Shown here piece after piece: positions 23,927-33,155 of a stretch of DNA of 64,000 nucleotides (position 1 is its first letter; each line of letters opens with the position of its first letter). The notes under the pieces are model-generated. The model did not search any database and was not told the DNA's origin. It saw only the letters and a program-made list of their open reading frames with translations. The position numbers were made by a program, and so were the translations under genes. The stretch covers positions 182,755 to 246,754 of the forward strand of contig DATENM010000064.1 in assembly GCA_035275065.1 (NCBI GenBank), in the 5' to 3' direction. The stretch comes from Blastocatellia bacterium. Lineage in GTDB: Bacteria > Acidobacteriota > Blastocatellia > UBA7656.

Positions 23927-24919
23927 GTGGCAGAGGGGTTTTGGAAAGGAAAGCGAGTCCTGGTCACCGGCGGGGCCGGTTTCATTGGCTCCTACGTGGT
24001 GCGGCGACTGTTAAAGCAAAGGGCCAAAGTGGCCATAGCCGATAACTTTGAAAATGGCCGGCTGGGCAACATTGAAGAGGTCTGCAAAGACGTCGAAGTT
24101 ATGGAAGGCGATCTTCGCGATCCGCAATTTTGCCTTCGCGCTTGCGACCGCAAGGAGGTGACGCTGCACCTGGCATCGAAGGCTTATGGCCTTTCGTATA
24201 GCTACATGCACCACGGCGAGATGCTGGCTGACAACCTCCTCATCAACACGAACATCCTGGAAGCATGTCGCAAAGCGCAGGTGCCGCGTGTAATGATCGC
24301 CAGCTCATCCTGCGTCTACCCGGATGACGCGGCAGTGCCGACGCCTGAAACTCAAGATATAAGCGGCAGCGGGCCGGAGCAAGCCAACGAGGGCTATGGC
24401 TGGGCCAAGCGAATGCTCGAACGGCAGGCCGTTTACTATCACCGCGAGCACGATATGGAGATAGCCATCGCGCGGCCATTCAACACGTACGGCCCGCGAC
24501 ACAGGTATGACCCGGCGCGGGCGCACGTCCTGCCGGCTCTGGTCATGCGAGTGCTGCGCGGCGAAAACCCGATCATCGTGTGGGGCAGCGGGAATCAGAC
24601 GCGCTCCTTCGTCCATGCCGAAGATGTGGCGATAGCTTTGATGCTTCTCGCGGAGAAATACCCGTGCGCCGACCCCGTCAACATCGGGCATGACAGGGAG
24701 ATAACGATCAGAGATTTGATCGCCCTCATACTGGAGATCACCGGCGAGAAGCGTGAGGTGGTCTTTGACCGCACGAAGCCCGAGGGCGCGATTCGAAAGA
24801 GTTGCGACCCCACGAAGCTGAGGCAGGTCACGGGCTTCGTTCCCACAATCATGCTGGGTGACGGGCTGCCGGCCACCATCGCGTATTATGAACAAGAATC
24901 ATCCAAAGCCGGGAGGTGA
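23927..24919 (+). CDS. NAD-dependent sugar-nucleotide epimerase/dehydratase (extended SDR)
   Basis: 330 aa from a GTG 4 nt after the preceding stop. Rossmann motif TGGAGFIGSYVV at 14-25, active-site SSSCVYPDD near 126-134, and YGWAK with Tyr157 and Lys161. The shape of the active site (SSCVYP, HGEMLADNLLINTNILEAC) is closest to GDP-fucose synthase and GDP-mannose 3,5-epimerase-like SDRs. It would make an NDP-sugar donor for the glycosyltransferases around it. RPFNTYGPRH and WGSGNQTRSFVHAEDVA are the usual conserved later motifs. Exact substrate uncertain. Confidence 0.85.
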   Translation: MAEGFWKGKRVLVTGGAGFIGSYVVRRLLKQRAKVAIADNFENGRLGNIEEVCKDVEVMEGDLRDPQFCLRACDRKEVTLHLASKAYGLSYSYMHHGEMLADNLLINTNILEACRKAQVPRVMIASSSCVYPDDAAVPTPETQDISGSGPEQANEGYGWAKRMLERQAVYYHREHDMEIAIARPFNTYGPRHRYDPARAHVLPALVMRVLRGENPIIVWGSGNQTRSFVHAEDVAIALMLLAEKYPCADPVNIGHDREITIRDLIALILEITGEKREVVFDRTKPEGAIRKSCDPTKLRQVTGFVPTIMLGDGLPATIAYYEQESSKAGR

Positions 24920-25105
24920 GGTTGCCGGCGATGAACAGTCGTGATCGGCTGCGCCCGTTCACCTCACACGAGGTTAAGCAGTTCGTAGTGCCGGAACTCT
25001 GGAACCGGCTCCGAGACAGCAACCCGGCAAAAGGGATTATTATTTTAGAAACCGCGCGCCGCTGTGCGGCTCCGGCATAGGGGTAATCTTGTGGAACGGA
25101 AAGCG

Positions 25106-25864
25106 ATGATGGAGTTGAAAGAGGCGAGTCCTGATTTTTACTCTAAAGAGTATTTTTTCGGGGCAGAAGGCGCAGAGCTTTATCTACAGACACACGGATC
25201 TGCGCTCGGCGCCTACCGCGCGCGCGTGTTTCAGCTCGCCGATCCGCAACCCGGCGAACGCATACTCGACCTCGGTTGCGGCAGGGGGGAAGTCGTCCTG
25301 GCTTGCCTGCGCCGTGGCTGTAAGGTATGGGGGCTTGACTTCAGTCCCGATGCGGTGGCTCTGACTTTAGAGACTGTCCGCGCCAACGACCCGTCTGCCG
25401 AGGCCCGCCTCGACCTCCGCTCGTGCGACGCGGCGGATATGGAATATGATTCCGAGCTTTTCGATTGCGTCCTCACGTCGGATTTCGTAGAGCATCTCCT
25501 CCCGGAACGGCTCGACCGGATCATCAAGAAAGTTCATCGTAGTTTGAAGCCGGGCGGGCGCTTCATTGTTCACACCTCGCCCTCCGTAGGCTACCTCTTA
25601 TTCGGGCAGTACGTCGCCCGCCTGAGCGAGATGCTGCGCGGACGGCCAAGGCAGCCGCTGCTGACTTTCAAAAGCGAGTTGGAGATCGGCGGGCATTGCA
25701 ACATCCAATCGGTTCGCAGTCTGCGCAGGCTTCTCGAAGGATTCTCTCGCACCGAAGCCTGGGCAGAATTCAGCCTGAACCGAGGTCGCATCAAATCCGC
25801 TCTCAATAAAATCGGGGCGACTCCCCTGCTCGCGCATCACCTTTACGCACGGGCCTACAAGTAG
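25106..25864 (+). CDS. Class I SAM-dependent methyltransferase
   Basis: 252 aa from ATG 25106 (or the adjacent ATG at 25109); GGAACGGAAAG upstream favours these over 25064. SAM motif RILDLGCGRGEVVLACLRRG near residue 52, motif II GLDFSPDAVALT, then CVLTSDFVEHLLPERLDRI and HRSLKPGGRFIVHTSP. A likely glycan O-methyltransferase. The 186-nt spacer before it (24920-25105) has no convincing gene, so this may begin a new transcription segment within the locus. Confidence 0.85.
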   Translation: MMELKEASPDFYSKEYFFGAEGAELYLQTHGSALGAYRARVFQLADPQPGERILDLGCGRGEVVLACLRRGCKVWGLDFSPDAVALTLETVRANDPSAEARLDLRSCDAADMEYDSELFDCVLTSDFVEHLLPERLDRIIKKVHRSLKPGGRFIVHTSPSVGYLLFGQYVARLSEMLRGRPRQPLLTFKSELEIGGHCNIQSVRSLRRLLEGFSRTEAWAEFSLNRGRIKSALNKIGATPLLAHHLYARAYK

Positions 25865-25875
25865 CCTCTGCTCGC

Positions 25876-27069
25876 TTGATCGCACCTATGAATTCCCTAC
25901 CCACTCGCGAGCGGATGCGCCGCCGCACCCCTTCATCCATTTTAACGGTCAGGCGATATTTACAAGAGCGGCTCGCGCGCCGGCTGATTCGCAGACGTGG
26001 GCCGGTAATCACCGAGAGACGAGGGAAACCGATCCCGGACGCGGACCGCACGGCGGTGATCTTGTGCGGGCCATACTTTGATCAGCGCGTGCCGAATGCC
26101 GGAGTTACTTATCGAGTGGGGCTGGCGCGCGGCTTCGAGCAGATCGGCGTCCCCTATGAGCTGGTCAGCCTTTTCAACCTTGAGAGACTTGAGCGCCTGG
26201 ACGATCCTGTCGTATTCATCAGCGAGAGCGACTATGAATTCTTGAGCATCAGGCAGGCCCGCCAGCTTCGCAAGTATCGCCACTTCGTCTGGGTAAACCC
26301 GTGGTTTGATGGGGCCGAGAAGTTTTATGCAGATCATGGATTTCAGGGATTGTCCGTACCCGCGAAGGTTCGCAAGCGTGTGCACAGGTCAGAGCCTGCG
26401 TTTGTATTCACGCCGGTAAGCCAGTCGGGACTGGAACATTATAGCGGCTGGGTCCGCAGCGGGCACCAGCTCATTTCTCTGCCGCTCGCGTGCGACACGG
26501 CACTTTACGACAATTATGATTCGCCCGCTAAATTCGCAAGCGTGCGCATGGCGTTCGTGGGCGGTTACTGGCCGTACAAAGCTCGCAGCTTTGACATTTA
26601 TCTGAAACCGTTTGAACGGGAGTTGACGGTTTTTGGTTATGCCTGCTGGCCCTACGCCGGATATGGCGGAAAGCTGTCAGCCAAAGATGAGCCGCTACTT
26701 TATCGTGACGCAGCCCTGTCGCCCGCAATCAACGAGCCGCATGCGCCGGTCATCGGCGGCGACATTTGCGAGCGCGTTTTCAAAGTGCTAGGCAGCGGCG
26801 GCCTCTGCATCACGGATGCCACCGCCGCCCATCACGACTTGTTTCAGACGAATGAATTGCTCGTGCCCGAAAGCCTGGACGAGTACAACGAAATGGTGTG
26901 GGCCGTGCTTAAAGACCCCGAGGCGTTCAGCGATTATCGCGAAGCCGGATACCATGCGGTGCGCGCCCGTCACACTTACGCGCACCGGGCGGCCACCGTG
27001 CTTGAAAAGCTAGGGCTGCCCGCGCCGCAATTGCGGGCACCTCTAGGGCGGGAGTTAACCGCGGGCTGA
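25876..27069 (+). CDS. Glycosyltransferase, CgeB/GT4-like
   Basis: 397 aa. The first 40 residues are very basic (RERMRRRTPSSILTVRRYLQ). A GT-B layout follows: TAVILCGPYFDQRVPNAGVT, FVWVNPWFDGAEKFY, FTPVSQSGLEHYSGW, then a C-terminal donor domain MAFVGGYWPYKARSFDIYLK, ICERVFKVLGSGGLCITD and LLVPESLDEYNEMVW. The last block is the Glyco_trans_1_2 region shared with CgeB. Its neighbours are a methyltransferase and an acetyltransferase whose ATG overlaps the stop codon, so they are co-translated. Donor and acceptor unknown. Confidence 0.72.
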   Translation: MIAPMNSLPTRERMRRRTPSSILTVRRYLQERLARRLIRRRGPVITERRGKPIPDADRTAVILCGPYFDQRVPNAGVTYRVGLARGFEQIGVPYELVSLFNLERLERLDDPVVFISESDYEFLSIRQARQLRKYRHFVWVNPWFDGAEKFYADHGFQGLSVPAKVRKRVHRSEPAFVFTPVSQSGLEHYSGWVRSGHQLISLPLACDTALYDNYDSPAKFASVRMAFVGGYWPYKARSFDIYLKPFERELTVFGYACWPYAGYGGKLSAKDEPLLYRDAALSPAINEPHAPVIGGDICERVFKVLGSGGLCITDATAAHHDLFQTNELLVPESLDEYNEMVWAVLKDPEAFSDYREAGYHAVRARHTYAHRAATVLEKLGLPAPQLRAPLGRELTAG

Positions 27070-27644
27070 TGAGTAAGGCCAGGTCTTTATTCAAGCTGTT
27101 CCGACAGTGCGCAAAGAACGACGCGATGGTGCTGCGCACGCGCCTATTTGTCGGCATCGCCAACCTGCTGCCGGACTTCGATCTAATCAGCACGTTCATC
27201 CGGCCATTGTTGCTGCGGATGGCAGGAGCGCGTATCGGCCTTCCATCGCGCATCCGCCGCCCGCTGTTCATCCATTACGCGGGTAATCTGAGCGTCGGCC
27301 GCTACGCATTTATCAACCAGGGATTTCGCGTCGAAGGGCTTGCAGAGGTGAGCATCGGCGAGAGCGTCCTGGTCGGGCCGTTCTGCTGTTTCGAAAACGT
27401 CAACCACCGCGCGGACGGTCCCGAAGCGCTGCCGGTCGCGGTCGGCAAGGGCGCGTGGATAGGCGCGGGAAGCATTATTCTGCCGGGCGCGTGGGTTGGC
27501 GAAGGGGCTGTCGTGGCAGCCGGATCAGTCGTGCGCGGCCGCGTCCCGCCGCACGAAGTGTGGGGAGGCGTGCCGGCGCGCTTCATAAGAAAACTTGGCG
27601 AAGCGCGCGTAGCCCCCGAGGAACTGGCGGTGTTCGACCGCTGA
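27069..27644 (+). CDS. Left-handed beta-helix acyltransferase
   Basis: 191 aa. The ATG overlaps the TGA of the preceding gene. A helical N terminus leads into hexapeptide repeats (IGLPSRIRRPLFI, LSVGRYAFINQGF, VSIGESVLVGPFCCFEN, VGKGAWIGAGSIILPGAWVG, AVVAAGSVVRGRVPPHEVW) and the closing GVPARFIRKL. This is the trimeric acetyl-CoA-dependent sugar O-acetyltransferase type, as in colanic acid clusters. FENVNHR carries the His expected to act as base. It probably acetylates a sugar of the repeat unit. Confidence 0.88.
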   Translation: MSKARSLFKLFRQCAKNDAMVLRTRLFVGIANLLPDFDLISTFIRPLLLRMAGARIGLPSRIRRPLFIHYAGNLSVGRYAFINQGFRVEGLAEVSIGESVLVGPFCCFENVNHRADGPEALPVAVGKGAWIGAGSIILPGAWVGEGAVVAAGSVVRGRVPPHEVWGGVPARFIRKLGEARVAPEELAVFDR

Positions 27645-27685
27645 TTCCTGATCGCTAACGGCAGACGAAGTCCCTCACAGGCTTG

Positions 27686-28489
27686 ATGAAAACCGTGCCG
27701 ATAAAAAATCCATACATTCGTGCGATTGAAAACAACCTGCTCGAAGCGGCGACCATAGGGCGCGGCCTTCGCGTAGAAATTAATCATCATCGGCTCAGAT
27801 TGTCTCCGCGCTGGTGGCGGGCTTTCCCTCCGGATTATGAGAAAGAATGCTTCGCGTTTCTCGAAAAGAGTTTGCGGCCCGGCGATGTGGCTTTCGATGT
27901 CGGGTCACACGTCGGATTATTCGCGCTCGTTATGGCGCAGCTCGTTGGGCCCGACGGCAGAGTCGTCGCATTTGAGCCTAACCCTACGGCGCGGCGATTT
28001 CTAAATCGTCACGTGCGGCTGAATCGTCTCAGCGAGCAAATCATGGCCGAGCCGATTGCCCTCAGCGATAAAGCGGGCGAAGCCACATTGTATGCGGGGC
28101 CGGTGACCGCTGATTCGGGCAGCCCTGCCGATCCGGGTAGCTCGCTCTACGCGCAGAATCACTTGACCACGCCCATCGCCGTGCCAGTCTCTACCGTTGA
28201 TGATTACTGCTCTCGAAATAAGATAATCCCAAGGGTCATCAAGATCGATGTCGAAGGCTATGAGAGATTCGTTATTGAGGGCGCGACCGCCACGCTTGCC
28301 CAAGGCGACGTTTACATACTTTGTGAAGTACACGTGGACAACATGCGAATGATCGGCGAGACGCCTGGCTTGCTGCTGCAAACGATAAAGCGGGCGGGCT
28401 ACGCCGCGTTTGATCTCGCCGGGCAGCCTCTCGATTCTTTGGATCGGGGCGGCCACGTCGTATTCAAGCGGGTTAAGCGAAACAATTAA
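27686..28489 (+). CDS. FkbM family methyltransferase
   Basis: 267 aa from ATG 27686. FkbM signature: DVAFDVGSHVGLFALVMAQL, GRVVAFEPNPTARRFL, and near the end RVIKIDVEGYERFVIEGA. FkbM enzymes O-methylate sugars or related hydroxyls using SAM. The N terminus (about 60 residues) is longer than the bare domain and includes LRLSPRWWRAFPPDYE. It sits between an acetyltransferase and a GT4, in line with decoration of the glycan. Confidence 0.88.
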   Translation: MKTVPIKNPYIRAIENNLLEAATIGRGLRVEINHHRLRLSPRWWRAFPPDYEKECFAFLEKSLRPGDVAFDVGSHVGLFALVMAQLVGPDGRVVAFEPNPTARRFLNRHVRLNRLSEQIMAEPIALSDKAGEATLYAGPVTADSGSPADPGSSLYAQNHLTTPIAVPVSTVDDYCSRNKIIPRVIKIDVEGYERFVIEGATATLAQGDVYILCEVHVDNMRMIGETPGLLLQTIKRAGYAAFDLAGQPLDSLDRGGHVVFKRVKRNN

Positions 28490-28494
28490 ACGCC

Positions 28495-29652
28495 GTGAAC
28501 GTCCTGCTGATCCCTTCTCATTTTCCGACACGCCGCGAGCCGCAGCGCGCCACCTACATTCGCGATTATGCGCGCAGCCTCGCGCTCCAACATGAAGTGA
28601 CGGTCATCTACCCGCAGCAGCTTGGGGCTCAAGGCGCGGGCGACGAGCGATTCTTCTCGGAGCAGTTGATCGAGCCGCGCGTCAGGCTCGTGAATTATAC
28701 GTACCGCCACTTCCCGAAAAGTTGGCTGCTGAGTTATCTGAATTCCTACCGCCGCATCTTCCGCCGCATCCGCGGGGAGTGGAAGATTGACATCATCTTC
28801 GCGCACATCGCGCAGCCGGCGGGACAGGCGGCCCTCTTTCTCGGCAAGCTCTTTGATCTGCCGGTCGTGCTGGTCGAGCACTTTGGCCCGCCGCGCGACT
28901 GGATAGAATGGTCGCCCTATCCGCGATGGCTTCAGCGCAAGACTTTGGGCTATACCTACCGTCAGGTGAATTATCTGGGGACGGTGAGCCGCAGCCTCGC
29001 CCTCGACATCAACGCATTTTTCGGCGCGACGGTTCACGGTCAGTTATACAACCCTGTTGATTGCGAGATGTTTCGACCCGGCAGCCTTAAGCCGAACGGC
29101 GGCCCGCTGCGCGTGGTGTGCGTCACGCGCGGTCACATCAAAGATTTGCGAAAGGGCGTTTCAAACCTGCTTTCGGCCTGGGAGATCGTCGCGCGGCGCA
29201 GTGCGAAGCCGGTTGTTTTAGAGATCGTGGGCGAGCTTGTGGAACAGATCGCACCGGCGGTTGAGGCGATGGGGCTCACCGCCCTGTGCCGGATTCACGG
29301 ATGGCTGCCCCCCGACAGATTGGCCCGCTTGATGCAACAAGCAGCGCTCGTCGTGATCCCTAGCGCTTACGAAACATTTGCGCGGAGCGGCGCTGAGGCG
29401 CTCTGCTGTGGCGTGCCCGTTGTTGCGACGAAGTGCGGCGGCCCGGAAGAATATGTTGAAGAAGGGACCGGGGTGCTGGTTCCTACGGGAGATGCGGAGG
29501 CGCTTGCCGATGCGATATTGATCGGGCTTGAGCGGAGCCATTTCTTGTCGCCTGATGAACTGGCGGCGCGGGCGCGTGAACACTTCAGTTATGAAGGCGT
29601 CTGCCGCCGCTTCACTGAAGTCGCGCGGGAGATATTGGGAGGAAGGCGATGA
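28495..29652 (+). CDS. Family 4 glycosyltransferase
   Basis: 385 aa from a GTG 5 nt after the FkbM gene. GT-B fold: NVLLIPSHFPTRREPQRATY at the N terminus, VVLVEHFGPPRDW in the acceptor domain, GTVSRSLALDINAFFG, then the donor domain RIHGWLPPDRLARLMQQA and ETFARSGAEALCCGVPVVAT. The ETFARSGAE segment is the E-x7-E motif that binds and activates the NDP sugar. The last codons overlap the next gene (ATGATG), so coupling is expected. Confidence 0.9.
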   Translation: MNVLLIPSHFPTRREPQRATYIRDYARSLALQHEVTVIYPQQLGAQGAGDERFFSEQLIEPRVRLVNYTYRHFPKSWLLSYLNSYRRIFRRIRGEWKIDIIFAHIAQPAGQAALFLGKLFDLPVVLVEHFGPPRDWIEWSPYPRWLQRKTLGYTYRQVNYLGTVSRSLALDINAFFGATVHGQLYNPVDCEMFRPGSLKPNGGPLRVVCVTRGHIKDLRKGVSNLLSAWEIVARRSAKPVVLEIVGELVEQIAPAVEAMGLTALCRIHGWLPPDRLARLMQQAALVVIPSAYETFARSGAEALCCGVPVVATKCGGPEEYVEEGTGVLVPTGDAEALADAILIGLERSHFLSPDELAARAREHFSYEGVCRRFTEVAREILGGRR

Positions 29653-31178
29653 TGGCGGCTTTGTCAGCGGCCATTCTCGTCTCCTTTTTGTACCGTCATA
29701 CGCGTCGCATCACCTTCCTCAACGACACCTGCCAGTTTTTGCGCGCGGCGAGGAAGATTCGCCGCGAGCGACGCTTCCCCGGCGTCCTCGAATACAACTT
29801 GATGGACGCACACGAAGGGGTCGAGTGGGATTATCCGCCGCTGCTGATTCTCGTGCTGGCGCTCTTCCCTCCGACGCTGGTCGAGCGACGCCTGCGCGTT
29901 TTTTCGGTGGCGAATGATTTAATCTGCATGCTGACGATAGGGCTTACGGCGTGGGCCGTTGACCGCAGGCCGGAAACGGCGCTTGTCGCGATGGCGCTCT
30001 ATTCGTTCACGCCAAATGTGATCGTGCAAAGAATGATGCTGACGGCGCGCTTCTTATCCATCGCGCTGCTGACGGTTTCTGTAGGGTTTGTCGCTTATTA
30101 CCTCGAAAGCGGCGCGATCTGGGCAATGGCATCGGCAGCCATTTTTGCCGCGTTGCTGTTGCTATCCAACGCGCTCGCGACGCAAGCCTGGGTCCTCATC
30201 GTCTTATCGCTGGTCGCGTTCGGCCCGGCGCGCTTGACATGGATGGCTTATGCGGCGGCGAGCATGGCGCTTTGTTATTTAATCGCTCGTCGCATCGCCT
30301 GGCGCGTGCATCGCGGGATGGTGACGAAGCTTTGGGTGCTTAAGAAGTACAGAATGGACGACATTCGCATAGGCCAGTTCCATCTGCTCGAAAAGATTCG
30401 CGGCCTGGCGCGCGAGACCGCTTCGACCTTCAGGCGCGATTTGCGAATCGTCGTCAGATCGGCGTTGTTTGTTGATTACCCGTTCATCTGGACGCTTGCG
30501 GTTCCCGTCTGGTTCGGCCAGTTGTGGCTCGGCTCGGTTGATTTAACGGTGTGGCTCGCGGTGCTGATCGCCTGTCACCTCTTGATTGATTCCGTGCCGG
30601 CGCTGCGCTTCATCGGCCCGGCGCATCGTTATCTAACTTATGGCTTTCTGCCGGCGGCGGTTTTCATTGCGCGGGCGGTCTTCGATTCGCCACATCGGGC
30701 GATGGCGAGCGCGGTTTTATTCTCGACATTCGCATGCGGACTGGCGGTTGCGGCGCGGCGGCTGTCGCGACTCGAAGGCACGTATGACCTGGAGCTCTCA
30801 GCGTTGAAGGATATCGGCGAGCGCCTGAAACGTTTGCCGCTCGACCGCATATTGGTTTTGCCGATGCCGCTCAGCGATACGCTCGGCTACTTCAGCGACA
30901 AACAGTTTCTTCATGGCTGGGCCTCGCGCGCCTGGGGAGTCGGCCCCCGCCATGGAATCTATCCGGTGATGGAGCGGGCACTCGACGACGTGATCCTTCA
31001 ATTCGGGCTCGAAGCCGTGGTCATCAAAAAGGACTACGTCGTTTTCGACGAGCTTAAAATATCGCTGGCGCGCAAGGTTGCTGACAATGGCGCGTATGAA
31101 ATCTACGCCGTCGGCGCAGGCTATCGTCTCGTCGAAGCGCCTCCGCCGGAGCTGCGCGCCCGATCAGAGTATGCCTGA
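29649..31178 (+). CDS. GT-C-like multi-pass membrane protein
   Basis: 509 aa with roughly ten hydrophobic segments. The N-terminal helix is followed by a loop with FLNDTCQFLRAARKIRRERR and DAHEGVEWDYPPLLILVLAL; an acidic residue in the first external loop and the WDYPP motif are typical of GT-C glycosyltransferases that use polyprenyl-phosphate sugars (PMT/ArnT-like and mannosyltransferase-like). A 95-residue soluble tail ends the protein. It could add a side-branch sugar on the periplasmic side. Start overlaps the preceding stop; the methyltransferase gene start overlaps its own stop. Confidence 0.65.
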   Translation: MMAALSAAILVSFLYRHTRRITFLNDTCQFLRAARKIRRERRFPGVLEYNLMDAHEGVEWDYPPLLILVLALFPPTLVERRLRVFSVANDLICMLTIGLTAWAVDRRPETALVAMALYSFTPNVIVQRMMLTARFLSIALLTVSVGFVAYYLESGAIWAMASAAIFAALLLLSNALATQAWVLIVLSLVAFGPARLTWMAYAAASMALCYLIARRIAWRVHRGMVTKLWVLKKYRMDDIRIGQFHLLEKIRGLARETASTFRRDLRIVVRSALFVDYPFIWTLAVPVWFGQLWLGSVDLTVWLAVLIACHLLIDSVPALRFIGPAHRYLTYGFLPAAVFIARAVFDSPHRAMASAVLFSTFACGLAVAARRLSRLEGTYDLELSALKDIGERLKRLPLDRILVLPMPLSDTLGYFSDKQFLHGWASRAWGVGPRHGIYPVMERALDDVILQFGLEAVVIKKDYVVFDELKISLARKVADNGAYEIYAVGAGYRLVEAPPPELRARSEYA

Positions 31179-31842
31179 GTTCATGAAAAAACTGCGCGCG
31201 CTTTTAGCAGTTGCCCCGGAGTCGTTTCTCGTCACGGAACGCACGCGTCGCCGCGTCGAATCGCTGATCGGCGCGGCTGGCGCGCGGGCAATCATCTTGA
31301 ACGTTGGCGCCGGCTATACGCGCCTCGCGCCGCACGTTTTGAACGTAGAGATATTCGATTCGGGCGAAACCGACGTGATGGCGTCGGCGCTAGAGTTGCC
31401 GTTCGAGAGTTCGATTGCCGATTTGATCATCTTGCAGGGCGTGCTTGAACACGTCGAAAACGCGCGCGGCACAATCGAGGAGTGCTACAGAGTCTTAAAG
31501 CCGGGCGGCATCTTTTATACGGAGATGCCGTTCCTCCAGCCTTATCACGAGTGTCCGATTGACGTGGCCCGCAGCACCCGGCCCGGACTGGCGCGGCTCT
31601 GTTTGCCGATGCAAGAGATCGATTCGGGCATTCACATTGGTCCGGCTTCGACTTTGACGTGGATGCTGCGCGAATTTCTGGCCGCTTTGATTTCAAGAGG
31701 CCGACAGCCACTCTATCGCCGCAGCTTCACGATAGCCGGCTGGCTGGTGTTTCCGATTAAGTATGCGGATTATTTTTTGGAAAGATTCCCGGCGCTGCAC
31801 ACCGTCGCCAGTTCCTGTTATTACATAGGTCGGAAGCATTGA
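31171..31842 (+). CDS. SAM-dependent methyltransferase (type 11-like)
   Basis: 223 aa from ATG 31171, which overlaps the end of the membrane-protein gene by 8 nt; an in-frame start at 31078 would overlap by 100 nt and is unlikely. Motifs: AIILNVGAGYTRLAPHVLNV, ADLIILQGVLEHVENARGTI and YRVLKPGGIFYTEMPFLQPY. The HIGPASTL segment and late aromatic stretch (FPIKYADYFLERFPAL) suggest a lipid- or glycan-associated substrate. It ends with the next gene's TTG start overlapping its stop. Confidence 0.8.
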   Translation: MPEFMKKLRALLAVAPESFLVTERTRRRVESLIGAAGARAIILNVGAGYTRLAPHVLNVEIFDSGETDVMASALELPFESSIADLIILQGVLEHVENARGTIEECYRVLKPGGIFYTEMPFLQPYHECPIDVARSTRPGLARLCLPMQEIDSGIHIGPASTLTWMLREFLAALISRGRQPLYRRSFTIAGWLVFPIKYADYFLERFPALHTVASSCYYIGRKH

Positions 31843-33092
31843 AGACGCTTTATATTTGTTACTTCGGCCTCGACGAGCCGCTCGTCCAGACGCAGGTCTT
31901 GCCTTACCTGCGTGAGCTCGTGCGCGGCGGGCTGGAAGTTTACCTGCTGACATTCGAGCCCGACCTTAAGAACCGCTGGCCTGAAGCCCGCTTGCGCGCA
32001 GAGCGCGAGCGACGAGCAGCTGAAGGAATACACTGGACGGCGCTCGCCTATCACAAGCGTCCGACAATACCCGCGACTCTCTTCGACGTGATTGCCGGAA
32101 CGGTTCACGCAAGAAGATTAATCGAACGCCAAAACATAGAGATTATTCACGCGCGCTCGCACGTGCCGGGATTGATGGCCGTGTTGCTTCGCCGGCTCAC
32201 GCGACGGCGAGTGATATTCGATTTGCGAGGGCTGATGGCCGAAGAGTATCAAGACGCCGGTGTGTGGCAGGCAGACTCCCTTGCCTTTCGCCTGACCAAA
32301 CGAACCGAGCGGGCAATCTTGAACCGCGCCGATCAGTTGATCACGCTCACAAGCCGCGCCGCCGAATGGCTCGTTAATCAGGGTGTCGCGCGCGACCGTA
32401 TCCACGTGATACCGTGCTGCGTTGATATGCTGCGCTTCAGCGATGCCGGCCTCATCGAGTCTGCATACTTAAAACTTCGAGATCGTTTCACGGTCGTCTA
32501 CGCAGGTTCTGTCATCGGGCTTTACCTGCTGCGCGAGATGATCAGGTTCGTGTGCGCTTTGCGTGAGTGGCGGGCGGACGCCCACTTCCTTGTGCTGACT
32601 GCGGGCAATCATGATCTGGTGCGTTCGGCGGCGCTGGAAGAAGGTTTGCCCGAAGACGCGCTCACCGTGTTGCGCGTCCCGCCAGAGCATGTAGCGCCAT
32701 ACGTTGCGCTCGCCCGCGCAGGGGTGTCGCTGCGAAAGCCGACCTTTTCTCAAATCGCCGCTTCGCCTACAAAAGTGCCTGAATATTTGGCCGCGGGCGT
32801 TCCCGCGGTAGTGAACGCGGGCATCGGCGACACAGATGAGATCCTCCGGTCAGGCCGCGTCGGGGTGGTTATCGAAGACCTGAGCGCGGCTTCGATGCGC
32901 AAAGCAGCAGATGAATTATTGAAATTGCTCGAAGAGGGGAACGATCTTCAGGAGCGATGCCGAGCAGCGGCGCGGCAGCATTTCTCTCTTGAAGAAGTGG
33001 GCGGCCACCGCTACCGAGAGGTGTACCGCGCGCTGGGTCTCAAGCTTTCACAGGACGCGGCCGCCGCGCGCAGCGTCACGCCAACAGTCTAA
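31839..33092 (+). CDS. Family 4 glycosyltransferase (TTG start)
   Basis: 417 aa. The TTG at 31839 overlaps the TGA of the previous gene. N-terminal acceptor domain: LYICYFGLDEPLVQTQVLPY, IIHARSHVPGLMAVLL, VIFDLRGLMAEEYQDAGVW. Donor domain: FTVVYAGSVIGLYLLREM, RVPPEHVAPYVALARAGVSL and KVPEYLAAGVPAVV, where the family E is in PEYLAAG. The layout matches wbnE/WbuB-type GT4 enzymes of capsule loci. Sugar unknown. Confidence 0.85.
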   Translation: MKTLYICYFGLDEPLVQTQVLPYLRELVRGGLEVYLLTFEPDLKNRWPEARLRAERERRAAEGIHWTALAYHKRPTIPATLFDVIAGTVHARRLIERQNIEIIHARSHVPGLMAVLLRRLTRRRVIFDLRGLMAEEYQDAGVWQADSLAFRLTKRTERAILNRADQLITLTSRAAEWLVNQGVARDRIHVIPCCVDMLRFSDAGLIESAYLKLRDRFTVVYAGSVIGLYLLREMIRFVCALREWRADAHFLVLTAGNHDLVRSAALEEGLPEDALTVLRVPPEHVAPYVALARAGVSLRKPTFSQIAASPTKVPEYLAAGVPAVVNAGIGDTDEILRSGRVGVVIEDLSAASMRKAADELLKLLEEGNDLQERCRAAARQHFSLEEVGGHRYREVYRALGLKLSQDAAAARSVTPTV

Positions 33093-33155
33093 CGCATCAA
33101 CCTGGTTGCGTACGCCGACGGGTTCAAACCAGGCTTGCAAATCAGCTTACAAAAA